Source: JAUIET01 sp039111475 (GTDB taxonomy: Bacteria; Pseudomonadota; Gammaproteobacteria; Pseudomonadales; JAUIET01). Taken from it: a stretch of DNA of 64,000 nt. The notes beneath the pieces were generated by a model, which saw only the letters and a program-made list of their open reading frames with translations, did not search any database and was not told where the DNA came from. The stretch spans positions 11,821 through 75,820 of the forward strand of contig JBCCIP010000029.1 in NCBI GenBank assembly GCA_039111475.1, given 5' to 3'. The position numbers and the translations under genes are program-made. Shown here one piece after another: positions 1-8,789 of the stretch. Each line of letters starts with the position of its first letter. The first letter of the stretch is position 1.

Positions 1-702
1 CTCAAGTGAATTAGTCTTGATCTTCATTATCAGCTTGCGCAAACGCTTTGGTGACTCAAATAATGGAATGGTGTTGTTATAGCTTTTACTCATTTTGCGG
101 CCGTCCAGGCCGTTTAGCACGGCAACATTGTCGTCTATGGCCGCTTCCGGCAACACCAGGTGTTCGCCAAAATGATGGTTGAAACGAGCAGCAATGTCTC
201 TGGCCATTTCCACGTGTTGGATTTGATCACGACCTACCGGAATTTTGTTGGCTTTGAACATCAAAATATCCGCCGCCATCAAAATCGGGTAGCTAAATAA
301 GCCCATGGTAATGCCCTTGTCCGCGTCGCGCTCATTGTGTTCTTCGTTATCAGCAACAGCCGCTTTGTAGGCGTGGGCCCTATTCATTAGGCCCTTGGCT
401 GCCACGCAGGTCAGCATCCACGTCAGCTCTGGAATTTCTGGTATATCAGATTGCCGATAAAACACCGCGTTGTCAGTATTCAGTCCAAACGCCAACCAGG
501 TGGCTGCAATTTCTTTACTGGATTGCTTTAGCGCGGCCGCATCATAGCTCTTAATCAAAGAATGATAGTCTGCCAGAAAATAGAATGAATCCAGACTTTC
601 ATCCTGACTGGAGGCGACGGCGGGTCGAATAGCACCCACGTAGTTGCCCAGATGCGGTGTACCCGTGGTTGTAATTCCGGTCAGAAACCTTGGTTTGGAC
701 AT
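1..702 (-). CDS. trpS: Tryptophanyl-tRNA synthetase, C-terminal part cut by window edge
   Basis: Charges tRNA-Trp with tryptophan in the cytoplasm (class I aminoacyl-tRNA synthetase). Seen: the first 234 codons from the ATG at 702. The HIGH-type signature is GTPHLGNYVGAI near residues 14-25, and the KMSKS loop is GRKMSKSYNN near residue 200. The reading frame is open to the left window edge, so the C-terminal anticodon-binding part is missing here. It follows the mannosyltransferase gene by 33 bases on the same strand and may be the last gene of the tsaB operon. The open frame and both signatures make the family call firm. Confidence 0.95.
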   Translation of the reverse strand, partial: MSKPRFLTGITTTGTPHLGNYVGAIRPAVASSQDESLDSFYFLADYHSLIKSYDAAALKQSSKEIAATWLAFGLNTDNAVFYRQSDIPEIPELTWMLTCVAAKGLMNRAHAYKAAVADNEEHNERDADKGITMGLFSYPILMAADILMFKANKIPVGRDQIQHVEMARDIAARFNHHFGEHLVLPEAAIDDNVAVLNGLDGRKMSKSYNNTIPLFESPKRLRKLIMKIKTNSLE

Positions 703-735
703 AATTTAGCGCTCTACCTCAAATCGGGGCGCATT

Positions 736-1851
736 CTAACATTGCTCGCACAAACTCTGAATCAAACCTTTGTAGTCAGGGCCCAGCGTTTGCCATTCCA
801 GACGGGCGACAGATGGTGGTTCAGGGCTACTCGCCAGCAGACTCTCAAGCCTTAACACTGCATTGTTCGCTTCCAACGCCACGTTATCAGTTTCACTCTC
901 ATACAGAAACTCTTCCGGACACCACTCAGGGTAAGCGAGACGCCGTGGCAGTAGCGGCCGACAGCCTCGTTGCACGGCTTCCAGAACCGACAAACCCTGA
1001 AAATCATGCAGCGCCGTTGAAAGAACGAAGTCGGATTGATCAAGCAGGCTTTGGTACAGCTGCCGATCTTCAATGAAACCCCACTGACCAACTGATTCAG
1101 GCCGCCTTGCGTTCAGCAGCTTGCGAAGAGCCGGAAATTCCTCTGGGCAACTGCGAAACTGCTGCCCGACAACGTGCAGAACAAAATCAATTTTCGTGTT
1201 AAGCAAGGCCGTGGCAAAGGCCAGTAAGCGTTCAGGTCCTTTATCGAACTCCCAACGATGATTCCAGATAATGGAGACTGGTCGCGTAGAAGGTGTTGTA
1301 CGACGCGCTGGCGTACCCGGAGAGGATTTCAGTGGAACCGGAAGCACACTGGTTTTAACTTGCAATAGTTCGTTTGCCGGAACCGAATGCGCGCCTGGCA
1401 TTTTTTTCAGGAAAAATAATGCACCTGCGAGAAAGCTCTGCCGATTAAACTCGGAGTTAAAAACAAGTCTGGAGGCCGCCATCGCACTTATCACGCTGCT
1501 GAGCTGCAATTCCACGGTGGAATGCTGGCTAACGCCCTGCGGATAGGCAAACTGGTTTTCGTGAAAATACAGCGCACTCGGCGTGCCAGCCAATGCGGGA
1601 TTTAGCCCAAGCAAGCCGGCAAGATCCACCATAGAGCTTGCCAAAATAGCATCGTAGTTGCGCTGCAGCTCTTCTTCGTGGGTCAGCGACCATTGCAGTG
1701 CGTTGCTACGAAACTGCCAGGCAAAGTGTCTGGCTGGCAGCGTCAGAACAGTCCAGTCGACGTTATCAATGGAATGACACAACTGCGTGCGCCAATATCG
1801 GTGACTGTGCGCGTCATACGCCGACAGCAACAGTACCTGCGGCTTGCTCAC
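736..1851 (-). CDS. tRNA-queuosine alpha-mannosyltransferase-like protein (DUF3524 + GT4-type domain)
   Basis: 371 residues from the proposed start. The N-terminus (QVLLLSAYDAHSHRYWR) is typical of the DUF3524 domain found in GTDC1/QTMAN proteins, which transfer mannose to queuosine in tRNA. The C-terminal half has glycosyltransferase-4 features (WNHRWEFDKGPERLLAFA; a late ALHDFQGLSVLEAVQRGCRPLLP segment with the acidic donor-sugar site). Start: I prefer GTG at 1851, because it forms a GTGA overlap with the stop of the upstream aminopeptidase gene. An ATG 20 codons earlier would lie inside that gene. Neighbours are tsaB and trpS, which supports a tRNA role. The queuosine substrate is inferred from the family. 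Confidence 0.8.
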   Translation of the reverse strand: MSKPQVLLLSAYDAHSHRYWRTQLCHSIDNVDWTVLTLPARHFAWQFRSNALQWSLTHEEELQRNYDAILASSMVDLAGLLGLNPALAGTPSALYFHENQFAYPQGVSQHSTVELQLSSVISAMAASRLVFNSEFNRQSFLAGALFFLKKMPGAHSVPANELLQVKTSVLPVPLKSSPGTPARRTTPSTRPVSIIWNHRWEFDKGPERLLAFATALLNTKIDFVLHVVGQQFRSCPEEFPALRKLLNARRPESVGQWGFIEDRQLYQSLLDQSDFVLSTALHDFQGLSVLEAVQRGCRPLLPRRLAYPEWCPEEFLYESETDNVALEANNAVLRLESLLASSPEPPSVARLEWQTLGPDYKGLIQSLCEQC

Positions 1852-3143
1852 GAACGACGGTAGAATGCGCCCAAAATGTTGGCCAGTTGTGCAGCATCTT
1901 CGCTGCCTGCCCACTCGCGGATCGAGTGCATCGCGAACGTAGGAACGCCTACGTCTACCGTAGCTATTCCTAATTCAGAGGCGGTGATTGGACCTATCGT
2001 AGACCCGCAACCCATGTCGCTTCGCACCACAAAACTCTGCACAGGTGCGCCTACACTGTCGGCATAGAGGCGAAAGCGAGCGGCGGTTTCACTATTGGTG
2101 GCGTAACGCTGGTTGGCATTTATCTTGATGACCACACCGTGATTCAGTATGGGGCCGTGGTTATTGTCATGCCTGTCGGAAAAATTTGGGTGCACTCCGT
2201 GCGCGTTATCAGCTGAGACTAGAAGTGAGTTTTGCATGCATCTAACAAGGTCTTCTTCTGAACCACATAGTCTTACTAGACAATCACGCAGCATCGGTCC
2301 ATTAGCACCCGCTGCAGACGAACTGCCCACCTCTTCATGATCATTGCACACGAGCACGCAGGTTTGGCTGCCGTCAGCCTCAAGCAGCGCTTGCAAGCCC
2401 GCAAAACAGCTCAGAAGGTTGTCCAGGCGGGCGGACGCAATAAACTCCTTGTTCAAGCCTATCACCGCAGGCGCCTGCGTGTCGTACAGGCTCAGTTCGT
2501 AATCCAGAACCTGCTTACAGTTCGGTATCAGGTTTTGCTCGCTAATTGTGTTGCAGAGTAATTCGCGAAAGCTAATTGTCTCGTCTGAAGAGCTGCTCAG
2601 CGACAAAATGGCTGGTAAATCAGTTTGCTTGTTAACAGTGCGTTTTTCATTTGCTTCCCTGTCCAGGTGAATGGCTAGGCTGGGAATAAGCGCGACGGCA
2701 CGCTCAAAGTCCAGCAGGCAGTTGTGCAAGCTGCCGTCTTCCGCCTCGCAACTCACTCTACCTGCAATAGACAGGTCACGATCAAACCAGGGGTTCAGTA
2801 AAACACCCCCATAAACTTCTAAGCCCAGCTGGTGATATCTGTGCCTATGCATATCCGCATTGGGTTTCACTTTTAGGCAGGGGCTGTCAGTGTGCGCACC
2901 AACAATATGCACACCGTTTTCAACAGTATCGGCTTCACCAACGACCAACGCGATAATCGAAGAGCCATTGCGCGTAACAAAATATTTGCCTCCTGAGTCA
3001 AGCCGCCACTTTTCCTGCTCTTGAAGTTGCACGAATCCAGCCGCCAGCAGAGTTTTCCGCATTTGCTCTACCGCATGAAAAGGCGTTGGCGAACATTTAA
3101 TGAAATCGCAGAGGCCAGTATTAAATTCAGTAATCGAGTTCAT
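1848..3143 (-). CDS. apeB: M18 family aspartyl aminopeptidase
   Basis: 431-residue metallo-aminopeptidase that removes N-terminal acidic residues from peptides; cytosolic, with two zinc ions expected. Seen: VGAHTDSPCLKVKPN near residue 80 (first zinc His), NDHEEVGSSSAAGA (catalytic Glu and zinc ligand), SADNAHGVHPN and the C-terminal metal His in GVPTFAMHSIREW. The length matches family members of about 430 residues. Start: the ATG at 3143 has GGAG five bases upstream and overlaps the tsaB stop as ATGA. A longer frame to 3188 would run into tsaB. The gene is translationally coupled on both sides (tsaB before it, the mannosyltransferase after it). Confidence 0.93.
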   Translation of the reverse strand: MNSITEFNTGLCDFIKCSPTPFHAVEQMRKTLLAAGFVQLQEQEKWRLDSGGKYFVTRNGSSIIALVVGEADTVENGVHIVGAHTDSPCLKVKPNADMHRHRYHQLGLEVYGGVLLNPWFDRDLSIAGRVSCEAEDGSLHNCLLDFERAVALIPSLAIHLDREANEKRTVNKQTDLPAILSLSSSSDETISFRELLCNTISEQNLIPNCKQVLDYELSLYDTQAPAVIGLNKEFIASARLDNLLSCFAGLQALLEADGSQTCVLVCNDHEEVGSSSAAGANGPMLRDCLVRLCGSEEDLVRCMQNSLLVSADNAHGVHPNFSDRHDNNHGPILNHGVVIKINANQRYATNSETAARFRLYADSVGAPVQSFVVRSDMGCGSTIGPITASELGIATVDVGVPTFAMHSIREWAGSEDAAQLANILGAFYRRS

Positions 3144-3898
3144 GTGGACTCCGTTTGGGACAAATTTTGTTGCTCTACCGTTTTCCACGCCGTTCGCTCT
3201 CGTAAATACACCGGTATCGCATGTTCAGGCGCAATTGCTTTGCCTGCTTGCCAGGTCGCTTCAGCGAGTACGAGCACGCTGCTTGCCCTGGCCTGCAGGG
3301 TAAGTTGTGCTTCTGTCACTTCTTGCAGGCGTTTAATCAGGTTTTTCGACAACTCAGATTCTGACTTCTCCAACAATACCTTTGCTCCATTACCAAGAAT
3401 GGCAGTGCTTTCACACCGACTTAACTCATCCAGCAGTTGTTTATGCGATAACAGACTATCTGTCAGTAAGGTGTCGGTCAGAGCGTAGTCGGAGCTAAAT
3501 CGATAGCATGCCGCGTAGTATTCGCCCATGTGTGCATCGATAAGTACAAAGCTTGGGGTGTTGTCACTGGCCGGGCGTTCTTGCGCGTAAGTGTGTGCCA
3601 GTGCCAAAGTTGACGAGACCGGGATTGCCTGTGCATTCGCTGCATAGGCCAAACCTTGTGTGACACTCGCTGCAATCCGCGCCCCGGTAAAAGATCCTGG
3701 GCCACAAGAAAATGCAATCGCGTCGAGATCTTTAATGGCGAGTTTGTTATCTGTGAGCAACTCCTCAATCATCGGCAACAACAAATTGGCATGTTGCCTT
3801 GCGGCCAGCTGCTGCCGACTGTGTACGCTATTGGCATCGCGGAGTGCTACGCCACAGCTTTGCTGGGAGGTTTCAATGGCGAGAATGAGTGGTGACAT
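3140..3898 (-). CDS. tsaB: tRNA threonylcarbamoyladenosine biosynthesis protein TsaB
   Basis: 252 residues. TsaB is the scaffold partner of TsaD and TsaE, which make t6A at position 37 of ANN-decoding tRNAs. Seen: the N-terminal ASKHA-fold start (LILAIETSQQSCGVAL), AARQHANLLLPMIEELL, and the signature GPGSFTGARIAASVTQGLAYA near residues 67-87. It lacks the metal-binding HXXXH of TsaD, as expected for TsaB. It is the first gene of a tight leftward run (tsaB-apeB-mannosyltransferase) and is divergent from mobA across 62 bases, so promoters for both must lie there. Confidence 0.95.
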   Translation of the reverse strand: MSPLILAIETSQQSCGVALRDANSVHSRQQLAARQHANLLLPMIEELLTDNKLAIKDLDAIAFSCGPGSFTGARIAASVTQGLAYAANAQAIPVSSTLALAHTYAQERPASDNTPSFVLIDAHMGEYYAACYRFSSDYALTDTLLTDSLLSHKQLLDELSRCESTAILGNGAKVLLEKSESELSKNLIKRLQEVTEAQLTLQARASSVLVLAEATWQAGKAIAPEHAIPVYLRERTAWKTVEQQNLSQTEST

Positions 3899-3960
3899 GA
3901 TGCGCTCTATATTGACTAAGCTATTGTATCATTCAGTTATGTTCTTGCTCGGTTCAAACC

Positions 3961-4536
3961 ATGTCAGTTAAGCCCAGTATTTGCAGCGTCATCCTTGCCG
4001 GCGGCCGCGGGTCTAGAATGGGTGGCCAGGACAAAGGCCTGTTGCTTTTCGCAGGGCGCCCGCTTATTGAATATTCTCTTGATGCGGTGTCTGCTTGCAG
4101 TGAGCGAGTGATCATCAGCTGCAATAGAAATGCAGACACCTACCGATCTTACAGTGCTTTTGTGGTTAGCGATCAGGATGATTCGTATGCTGGCCCTCTG
4201 GCCGGTTTGCTGGCGGCAAACGCTATGTGCGAGCAGGAATGGGTATTCTGCTGCCCTTGCGATGTGCCAAATATGTCGGCGGAAATCATCTCTCTGCTGA
4301 TCAATGGTATTGATCAGCGCAGTCACGATATTGCTGTTTGCCACGACGGGGAGCGTCGCCAAAATTTGCTTATGCTAGTCAGAGCAAGTTGTCTGGATTC
4401 AATAAGGGAGTATCTGTATCAGGGCGGTCGACGCGTTGATACCTGGCAAAATCAGTGGCGAACTATCGAAGTTGATTGCAGTGCGTACGCTGATCGTTTG
4501 CTCAATGTGAATCACCAGGCAGAACTGCTGCCATAG
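3961..4536 (+). CDS. mobA: Molybdenum cofactor guanylyltransferase
   Basis: 191 residues. Transfers GMP from GTP to molybdopterin to form the molybdopterin guanine dinucleotide cofactor. Seen: the nucleotide-binding loop near residues 11-26, LAGGRGSRMGGQDKGL with the GG-R-MGG-DK pattern. An acidic metal site is in CCPCDVPNMS near residue 100. The C-terminus is compact (VDTWQNQWRTIEVD). It stands alone, divergent from tsaB, and ends at a symmetrical terminator. No other molybdopterin gene is in the window. Confidence 0.93.
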   Translation: MSVKPSICSVILAGGRGSRMGGQDKGLLLFAGRPLIEYSLDAVSACSERVIISCNRNADTYRSYSAFVVSDQDDSYAGPLAGLLAANAMCEQEWVFCCPCDVPNMSAEIISLLINGIDQRSHDIAVCHDGERRQNLLMLVRASCLDSIREYLYQGGRRVDTWQNQWRTIEVDCSAYADRLLNVNHQAELLP

Positions 4537-4550
4537 CAATAATGGCGCAT

Positions 4551-4580
4551 AAAAAACCCGCACTTTGGTGCGGGTTTTTA
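4551..4580. terminator. Bidirectional Rho-independent terminator
   Basis: Perfect stem CCCGCAC / GTGCGGG (4557-4563 and 4568-4574) with a TTTG loop. It is flanked by AAAAAA on the left and TTTTT on the right, so it can terminate mobA (plus) and the convergent histone-like gene (minus, stop at 4608). Confidence 0.92.
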
Positions 4581-4607
4581 GCCATTCAGTAGAAGTCTAC
4601 CGGATAA

Positions 4608-5399
4608 CTACTTCTTCTTTTTACGAGTAGCTTTCTTTTTCCCGGCCGCTTTTCGCTTAGCTGGGGCTTTCTTCTTAGCGGCTTTTTTACGAGCAGGCGC
4701 CTTTTTCTTAGCCGCCTTTTTCTTGGCTACCTTCTTAGCTGCTTTTTTCTTGGCAGGCTTCTTCTTAGCTGCCTTTTTCTTGGCCGGCTTCTTAGCTGCT
4801 TTCTTTTTAGCAGCGGCTGCTTTCTTCTTCGCAGCTGCAGCGGCTTTCTTCTTAGCGGCTGCGGCTTTTTTCTTGTCCGCTGCCGCTTTTCGCTTTGCGG
4901 CCGCAGCGGCGCGCTTTTTGTCAGCTGCTGCTTTCTTCTTAGCGGCTGCAGCGGCTTTCTTGTCCGCTGCTTTCTGCTTCTTGGCAGCTGCAGCTGCAGC
5001 CTTAGCCACTAGCTTCGCTTCGAAATCGGCTACTGCCTTCTTCAGCGCAGCATCAGCCTTCACCTGCACCAGCCTCTCTCTCGCTGCTGAAGCTCGGGCG
5101 CGAAGCGCACGGAGCCTACCAGAAGTTCGAGTTGCAGCTGCACCGGCTTTCTTCGCCGCAGCCCTATCGCCTTTTGTTTTCGATTTTGACGCAGCCTTGC
5201 GGGCAGAAGCTGCTTTACGCCGCTCCGCTTTCAACGCACGACTTTGCGCCTTGATTTCTTTCTGTAGCTTGGCCAACGCGTCTTGCGCTTTCTTTACTGC
5301 TGGAGCCACGGCCGCTTTTTTGCGTTTGGCCGGCGACTTTTTAGCTGCAGGCTTTCTTGCTGTTGCTTTTCTCTTTACAGCTTTCTTTGCTTGAGGCAT
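4608..5399 (-). CDS. Histone H1-like Lys/Ala-rich protein (AlgP/HP1 type)
   Basis: 263 residues, almost wholly Lys, Ala and Arg with Pro. A central alanine/lysine coiled region (residues about 30-130) is followed by irregular repeats of KKAAA, KKKPAKK and KKAPA to the end (KRKAAGKKKATRKKKK). Such basic tails bind DNA like the C-terminal tail of eukaryotic H1; AlgP of Pseudomonas is the model. There is no fold beyond that, so a precise role cannot be read. Start: the ATG has AGGAG seven bases upstream. The repeats make copy-number change by slippage likely. A 223-codon frame on the other strand is only the mirror of the low-complexity sequence. Confidence 0.82.
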   Translation of the reverse strand: MPQAKKAVKRKATARKPAAKKSPAKRKKAAVAPAVKKAQDALAKLQKEIKAQSRALKAERRKAASARKAASKSKTKGDRAAAKKAGAAATRTSGRLRALRARASAARERLVQVKADAALKKAVADFEAKLVAKAAAAAAKKQKAADKKAAAAAKKKAAADKKRAAAAAKRKAAADKKKAAAAKKKAAAAAKKKAAAAKKKAAKKPAKKKAAKKKPAKKKAAKKVAKKKAAKKKAPARKKAAKKKAPAKRKAAGKKKATRKKKK

Positions 5400-5631
5400 T
5401 TTCTTCTCCTATGAAGTTGCTAATGCGCTAACAGTAAAAACAGGCACACGCTTGTTAATAGTGTTGGAAGAAATAATAGGCAATAAAATCGTGCATTTCA
5501 CGCGCATATCAACAAACCACGCGATTATTTTTGTTTATTTTTATCATTTTGGCGTGTTTTCAAACGAAAGCAGCTTTTACTCGCAGATTTTCACAACAGC
5601 GAAGAAAAAAACAGTTAACTAAATGCGTTTA

Positions 5632-6597
5632 TCAAACGTGAAGAAAAGATTCTTCAACCAAGGTACGCAGCAATAGTATTTGCTCATGCGAATCATTGAG
5701 GCATGGAATATATTCGAAGTCCTGACCGCCAGCTTGCAGAAAAATATCACGATTCTCTTGAGAAATTTCCTCCAGTGTTTCCAGACAATCAGCAGCAAAA
5801 GCAGGACAAATAACATCAACAGCCAGATTTTTGGCGCCCAACTCTTTTAGCGTCTCACTCGTGTAGGGTTGTAACCATTCCTGCTTTCCAAAACGACTTT
5901 GATAACTTAACGTCCATTGATCTGGTGCTAAACCAAGTTCGTCCGCCAACAATTGTGCTGTGGTCTGGCAGTGATGTTGATACGGATCACCTTTTCTGAC
6001 ATTCACCGCCGGAATGCCATGAAAGGAAAGCAATAAATGACGTGGCGCATCAGAGGCGGATCTATTCTTGCGAACAGATTGTGCAAGAGCATTAATGTAT
6101 AAAGGATGGTTGTGATAATCGCGCACAATTTGCAACGCGGGTAAGTTTCTGTTGCGCTTCACATACTCAGCCACTTGATCATAAATACTGGCCGTGGTCG
6201 TTGCTGAAAATTGTGGGTACAGCGGCAATACAAGAATTTTATCTATGCCTTGGCTGCGCATCAATTCAATTGTATTGGCCAAAGAGGGATTGCTGTATGT
6301 CAGCGCATAGGCCACATGTATGTCAGTACCTGATAAGTCTTCGCCTAATTTTTCACACTGCCGTTCAGTAATCACCTTCAGTGGTGACCCACCCTCCCAC
6401 CAAATTTCTTGGTAGGCGCGTGCAACACGTTTGCTACGAATTGGTAAGATTATTCCGTATAAAATTGGATACCAGAGAACTTTCGGTAGCTCAACAACGC
6501 GTTGATCGCTAAGAAACGGCGCCAAAAACTGGCGCACGCCTTTTGCCGTCGGAGCCGACGGAGTGCCAAGGTTACAAAGAATAAGGCCTTGCTTCAT
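5632..6597 (-). CDS. hemH: Ferrochelatase
   Basis: 321 residues. Inserts ferrous iron into protoporphyrin IX, the last step of haem synthesis; usually peripheral to the inner membrane. Seen: KQGLILCNLGTPSAPT at the N-terminus, LLSFHGIPAVNVRKGDPY with the catalytic His near residue 190, SYQSRFGKQEWLQPYT, and AFAADCLETLEEI with the conserved Glu near residue 260. Length and motif order are typical. It follows adk by 37 bases on the same strand; adk-hemH is a common pair. The 232 bases between hemH and the histone-like gene are AT-rich and show no clear terminator. Confidence 0.96.
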   Translation of the reverse strand: MKQGLILCNLGTPSAPTAKGVRQFLAPFLSDQRVVELPKVLWYPILYGIILPIRSKRVARAYQEIWWEGGSPLKVITERQCEKLGEDLSGTDIHVAYALTYSNPSLANTIELMRSQGIDKILVLPLYPQFSATTTASIYDQVAEYVKRNRNLPALQIVRDYHNHPLYINALAQSVRKNRSASDAPRHLLLSFHGIPAVNVRKGDPYQHHCQTTAQLLADELGLAPDQWTLSYQSRFGKQEWLQPYTSETLKELGAKNLAVDVICPAFAADCLETLEEISQENRDIFLQAGGQDFEYIPCLNDSHEQILLLRTLVEESFLHV

Positions 6598-6634
6598 AGC
6601 GAAACATTAGAACCTGATAATTTAGAACAAAGAG

Positions 6635-7285
6635 CTATGCAGCGCCCAATGATTCGAAAATCGAATTGCGAATATCGTCCACCGAGCCAATCCCTTCTAT
6701 ACGATGATAAACAGGCGCGTCGCTTGAACTCATGTCTTTGTAGAAAGCCACCAGTGGTTCAGTTTGTTGATGATACACATCCAGACGGTTTCGAACTGTG
6801 GCTTCCTGGTCGTCGTCTCTCTGAACCAGATCTTCGCCCGTATCATCGTCTTTACCCACCACCTTCGGTGGGTTATAGCTTATGTGGTAGACACGTCCGG
6901 AACCCGGATGCACGCGGCGCCCACTGAGGCGCTCAACGATCGCGTCATCATCTACTGCAATCTCTACCACATGATCAATGGATACATTCACCGACACCAG
7001 TGCTTCGGCCTGGGGAATTGTGCGAGGAAAGCCATCGAACAAGAAACCATTGGCGCAATCGTCCTCGCTGATTCGCTCTTTGACGAGCCCAATAATAATG
7101 TCGTCAGAGATAAGCTCTCCGCTGTCCATTATTTTCTTTGCGGCCAAACCCAACGACGTTCCCGCTTTTACAGCTGCACGCAACATATCGCCAGTTGAAA
7201 TTTGCGGTATGGAGTAATGCTCCATAATGTGTTGTGCCTGAGTGCCTTTACCCGCGCCCGGTGGGCCTAGAAGAATAATTCGCAT
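6635..7285 (-). CDS. adk: Adenylate kinase (long form)
   Basis: 216 residues. Interconverts ATP + AMP and 2 ADP. Seen: P-loop GPPGAGKGTQ at residues 7-16, AMP-site ISTGDMLRAAV, DGFPRTIPQAEAL near residue 85, and a LID domain (GRRVHPGSGRVYHISYNPPKV) lacking the four-cysteine zinc site, so the non-zinc long type of gammaproteobacteria. AGAGGA precedes the ATG. It heads an adk-hemH unit and is divergent from the lipoprotein gene at 7412. Confidence 0.97.
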   Translation of the reverse strand: MRIILLGPPGAGKGTQAQHIMEHYSIPQISTGDMLRAAVKAGTSLGLAAKKIMDSGELISDDIIIGLVKERISEDDCANGFLFDGFPRTIPQAEALVSVNVSIDHVVEIAVDDDAIVERLSGRRVHPGSGRVYHISYNPPKVVGKDDDTGEDLVQRDDDQEATVRNRLDVYHQQTEPLVAFYKDMSSSDAPVYHRIEGIGSVDDIRNSIFESLGAA

Positions 7286-7411
7286 ATTGTATCCTCTTTA
7301 TCTTGCTGCGAACGGAACGATACACAGTATAGTCGGGTCAAACAAGCGGCAATGTGACTCTATGGTCGGTCTGACAACAGGTCTGCGCAGCACTTTTAGG
7401 AGCAACCACAA

Positions 7412-7948
7412 ATGTTGAAGCAGTTTGCGAAGATAAGCGCAGATCTAGGCATGCGCTGCGTTGGCTTAGCGTTTATTATGGCTCTGTCAGCGTGCGCCGG
7501 TTATGATGTGAGCCTGAATGACAGACTGATATACACGCCTAAGGAGCTATATACTGATTTTGCGTTCAGCGATTCGGCCTTGCATGATTGCGTAAGCCAG
7601 ACGCTGGAGTACCAAAAAACGAGGTCAGCAGCTCAATTGACGACCTTGAACTGCAGCGGCGCTGGCATCAGCAAACTCGATGGGCTGAGCACCTTCAGCG
7701 ATATCACTCACTTGAAACTGAGCGATAATAAAGTGACTAACATTGATGTGCTGGCAAGTCTCACGAGATTGCAAGTCTTGCACCTTGACGAGAATCTCAT
7801 AGATGACGTATCTGTACTCTCTGGCCTGCCAGAATTGGAGATACTCAGCGTGAAAAAAAATTCGTCGATGAATTGTGCCGAGCTGGATTCACTGAAGGTC
7901 CTCAGGCCAACGCTGAAAATTTCGTTTCCGCTTCATTGCGCTCGCTAG
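7412..7948 (+). CDS. Leucine-rich-repeat lipoprotein
   Basis: 178 residues. A signal sequence ends in the lipobox ALSAC (Cys near residue 28), so the mature protein is probably lipid-anchored in the envelope. Residues about 70-150 hold three to four leucine-rich repeats of the short bacterial type (LTTLNCSGAGISKLDGL, ITHLKLSDNKVTNIDVL, LQVLHLDENLIDDVSVL, LEILSVKKN). Such repeats bind proteins; no partner can be named. AGGAG lies nine bases before the ATG. The 3' end overlaps the convergent metallo-hydrolase gene by 47 bases. Confidence 0.78.
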   Translation: MLKQFAKISADLGMRCVGLAFIMALSACAGYDVSLNDRLIYTPKELYTDFAFSDSALHDCVSQTLEYQKTRSAAQLTTLNCSGAGISKLDGLSTFSDITHLKLSDNKVTNIDVLASLTRLQVLHLDENLIDDVSVLSGLPELEILSVKKNSSMNCAELDSLKVLRPTLKISFPLHCAR

Positions 7949-8759
7949 CTGACAAAACAGGCATCCACGCTGAACCATTGTCTTGACTGGCGTACGCAAA
8001 TTCAACAGAGTGACCACCCCGCAGCGCTGCTTGCAGCACCGCGTCAACCGCCTCAACACTATTGTTCTTTTCACTGATGTGCGCAATCAGTATTCGTTGC
8101 AAGCGCTGCAAATTAATATGTTCCAGAAACAAGGAAGCCTGCGCATTGCTCAAATGCCCCCAGTCGCCGCCTACGCGCGCCTTCAAGCTGGCAGGGTATG
8201 GCCCAAACCGCAACATATCAGAGTCGTGATTAAACTCCAGCAATAAAGAGTCCACATTCTGGAAATGCTCTATCACATGCTTCGAGATACTGCCAATATC
8301 AGTGAGAATTCCGAAACGTTGCTTTTTGTTTTGAATGACAAACTGCAAAGGCTCGCGCGCGTCATGCGGGACCAGCACTGGAAACACATCCAGCCCTCCT
8401 ACTTTTATGCACTCTCCGCAATTGATATGGCGAACATCAACTGTATCGAGCTTCGCACCGCGCTCTTTGAGCGCAACGCTACTACCCCAGCTAGTGTATA
8501 GCGGAATGTTTAACTGACGGCACAATGAGACTACGCCTGCGCTATGGTCACTATGCTCATGCGTTAGAAAAACACAATCAATATCTGAGCCGTTTGCTCC
8601 AAGTCGAGGTAGTCTGTTTAAGAGTTCGGTGGCTGAGAAGCCACAGTCAATTAACAGCGTCGCCGAGCCAGATTTCACAAGGGTCGCATTGCCTTTGCTG
8701 CCACTTCCCACGCTGGCGAAGCTAAAATCATAGTCAATGGAGCGTGCGTTCATTTGCAT
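7902..8759 (-). CDS. MBL-fold metallo-hydrolase (YycJ/WalJ-like)
   Basis: 285 residues. Seen: FASVGSGSKGNATLVKSGSATLLIDCGFS at the N-terminus, then the metal motif THEHSDH near residue 70 and further His/Asp ligands (VPHDAREPLQF, LTDIGSISK, LLEFNHDSDML, IAHISEKNNS). This is the GSGSKGN subfamily related to YycJ/WalJ, proposed nucleases or hydrolases; the substrate is unknown. It lies downstream of dapA-bamC on the same strand, a gene order also known in pseudomonads. An 84-base structured gap separates it from bamC. Confidence 0.82.
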   Translation of the reverse strand: MQMNARSIDYDFSFASVGSGSKGNATLVKSGSATLLIDCGFSATELLNRLPRLGANGSDIDCVFLTHEHSDHSAGVVSLCRQLNIPLYTSWGSSVALKERGAKLDTVDVRHINCGECIKVGGLDVFPVLVPHDAREPLQFVIQNKKQRFGILTDIGSISKHVIEHFQNVDSLLLEFNHDSDMLRFGPYPASLKARVGGDWGHLSNAQASLFLEHINLQRLQRILIAHISEKNNSVEAVDAVLQAALRGGHSVEFAYASQDNGSAWMPVLSASERNEAETKFSALA

Positions 8760-8789
8760 TGATTCTTAAGGGCACCTCTATTAAGTCCT

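Noticed and set aside
4723..5394. 223-codon plus-strand frame (Ala/Phe/Leu-rich, membrane-like)
   Set aside because: Mirror of the lysine/alanine codon repeats of the histone-like gene on the other strand; no ribosome-binding site.
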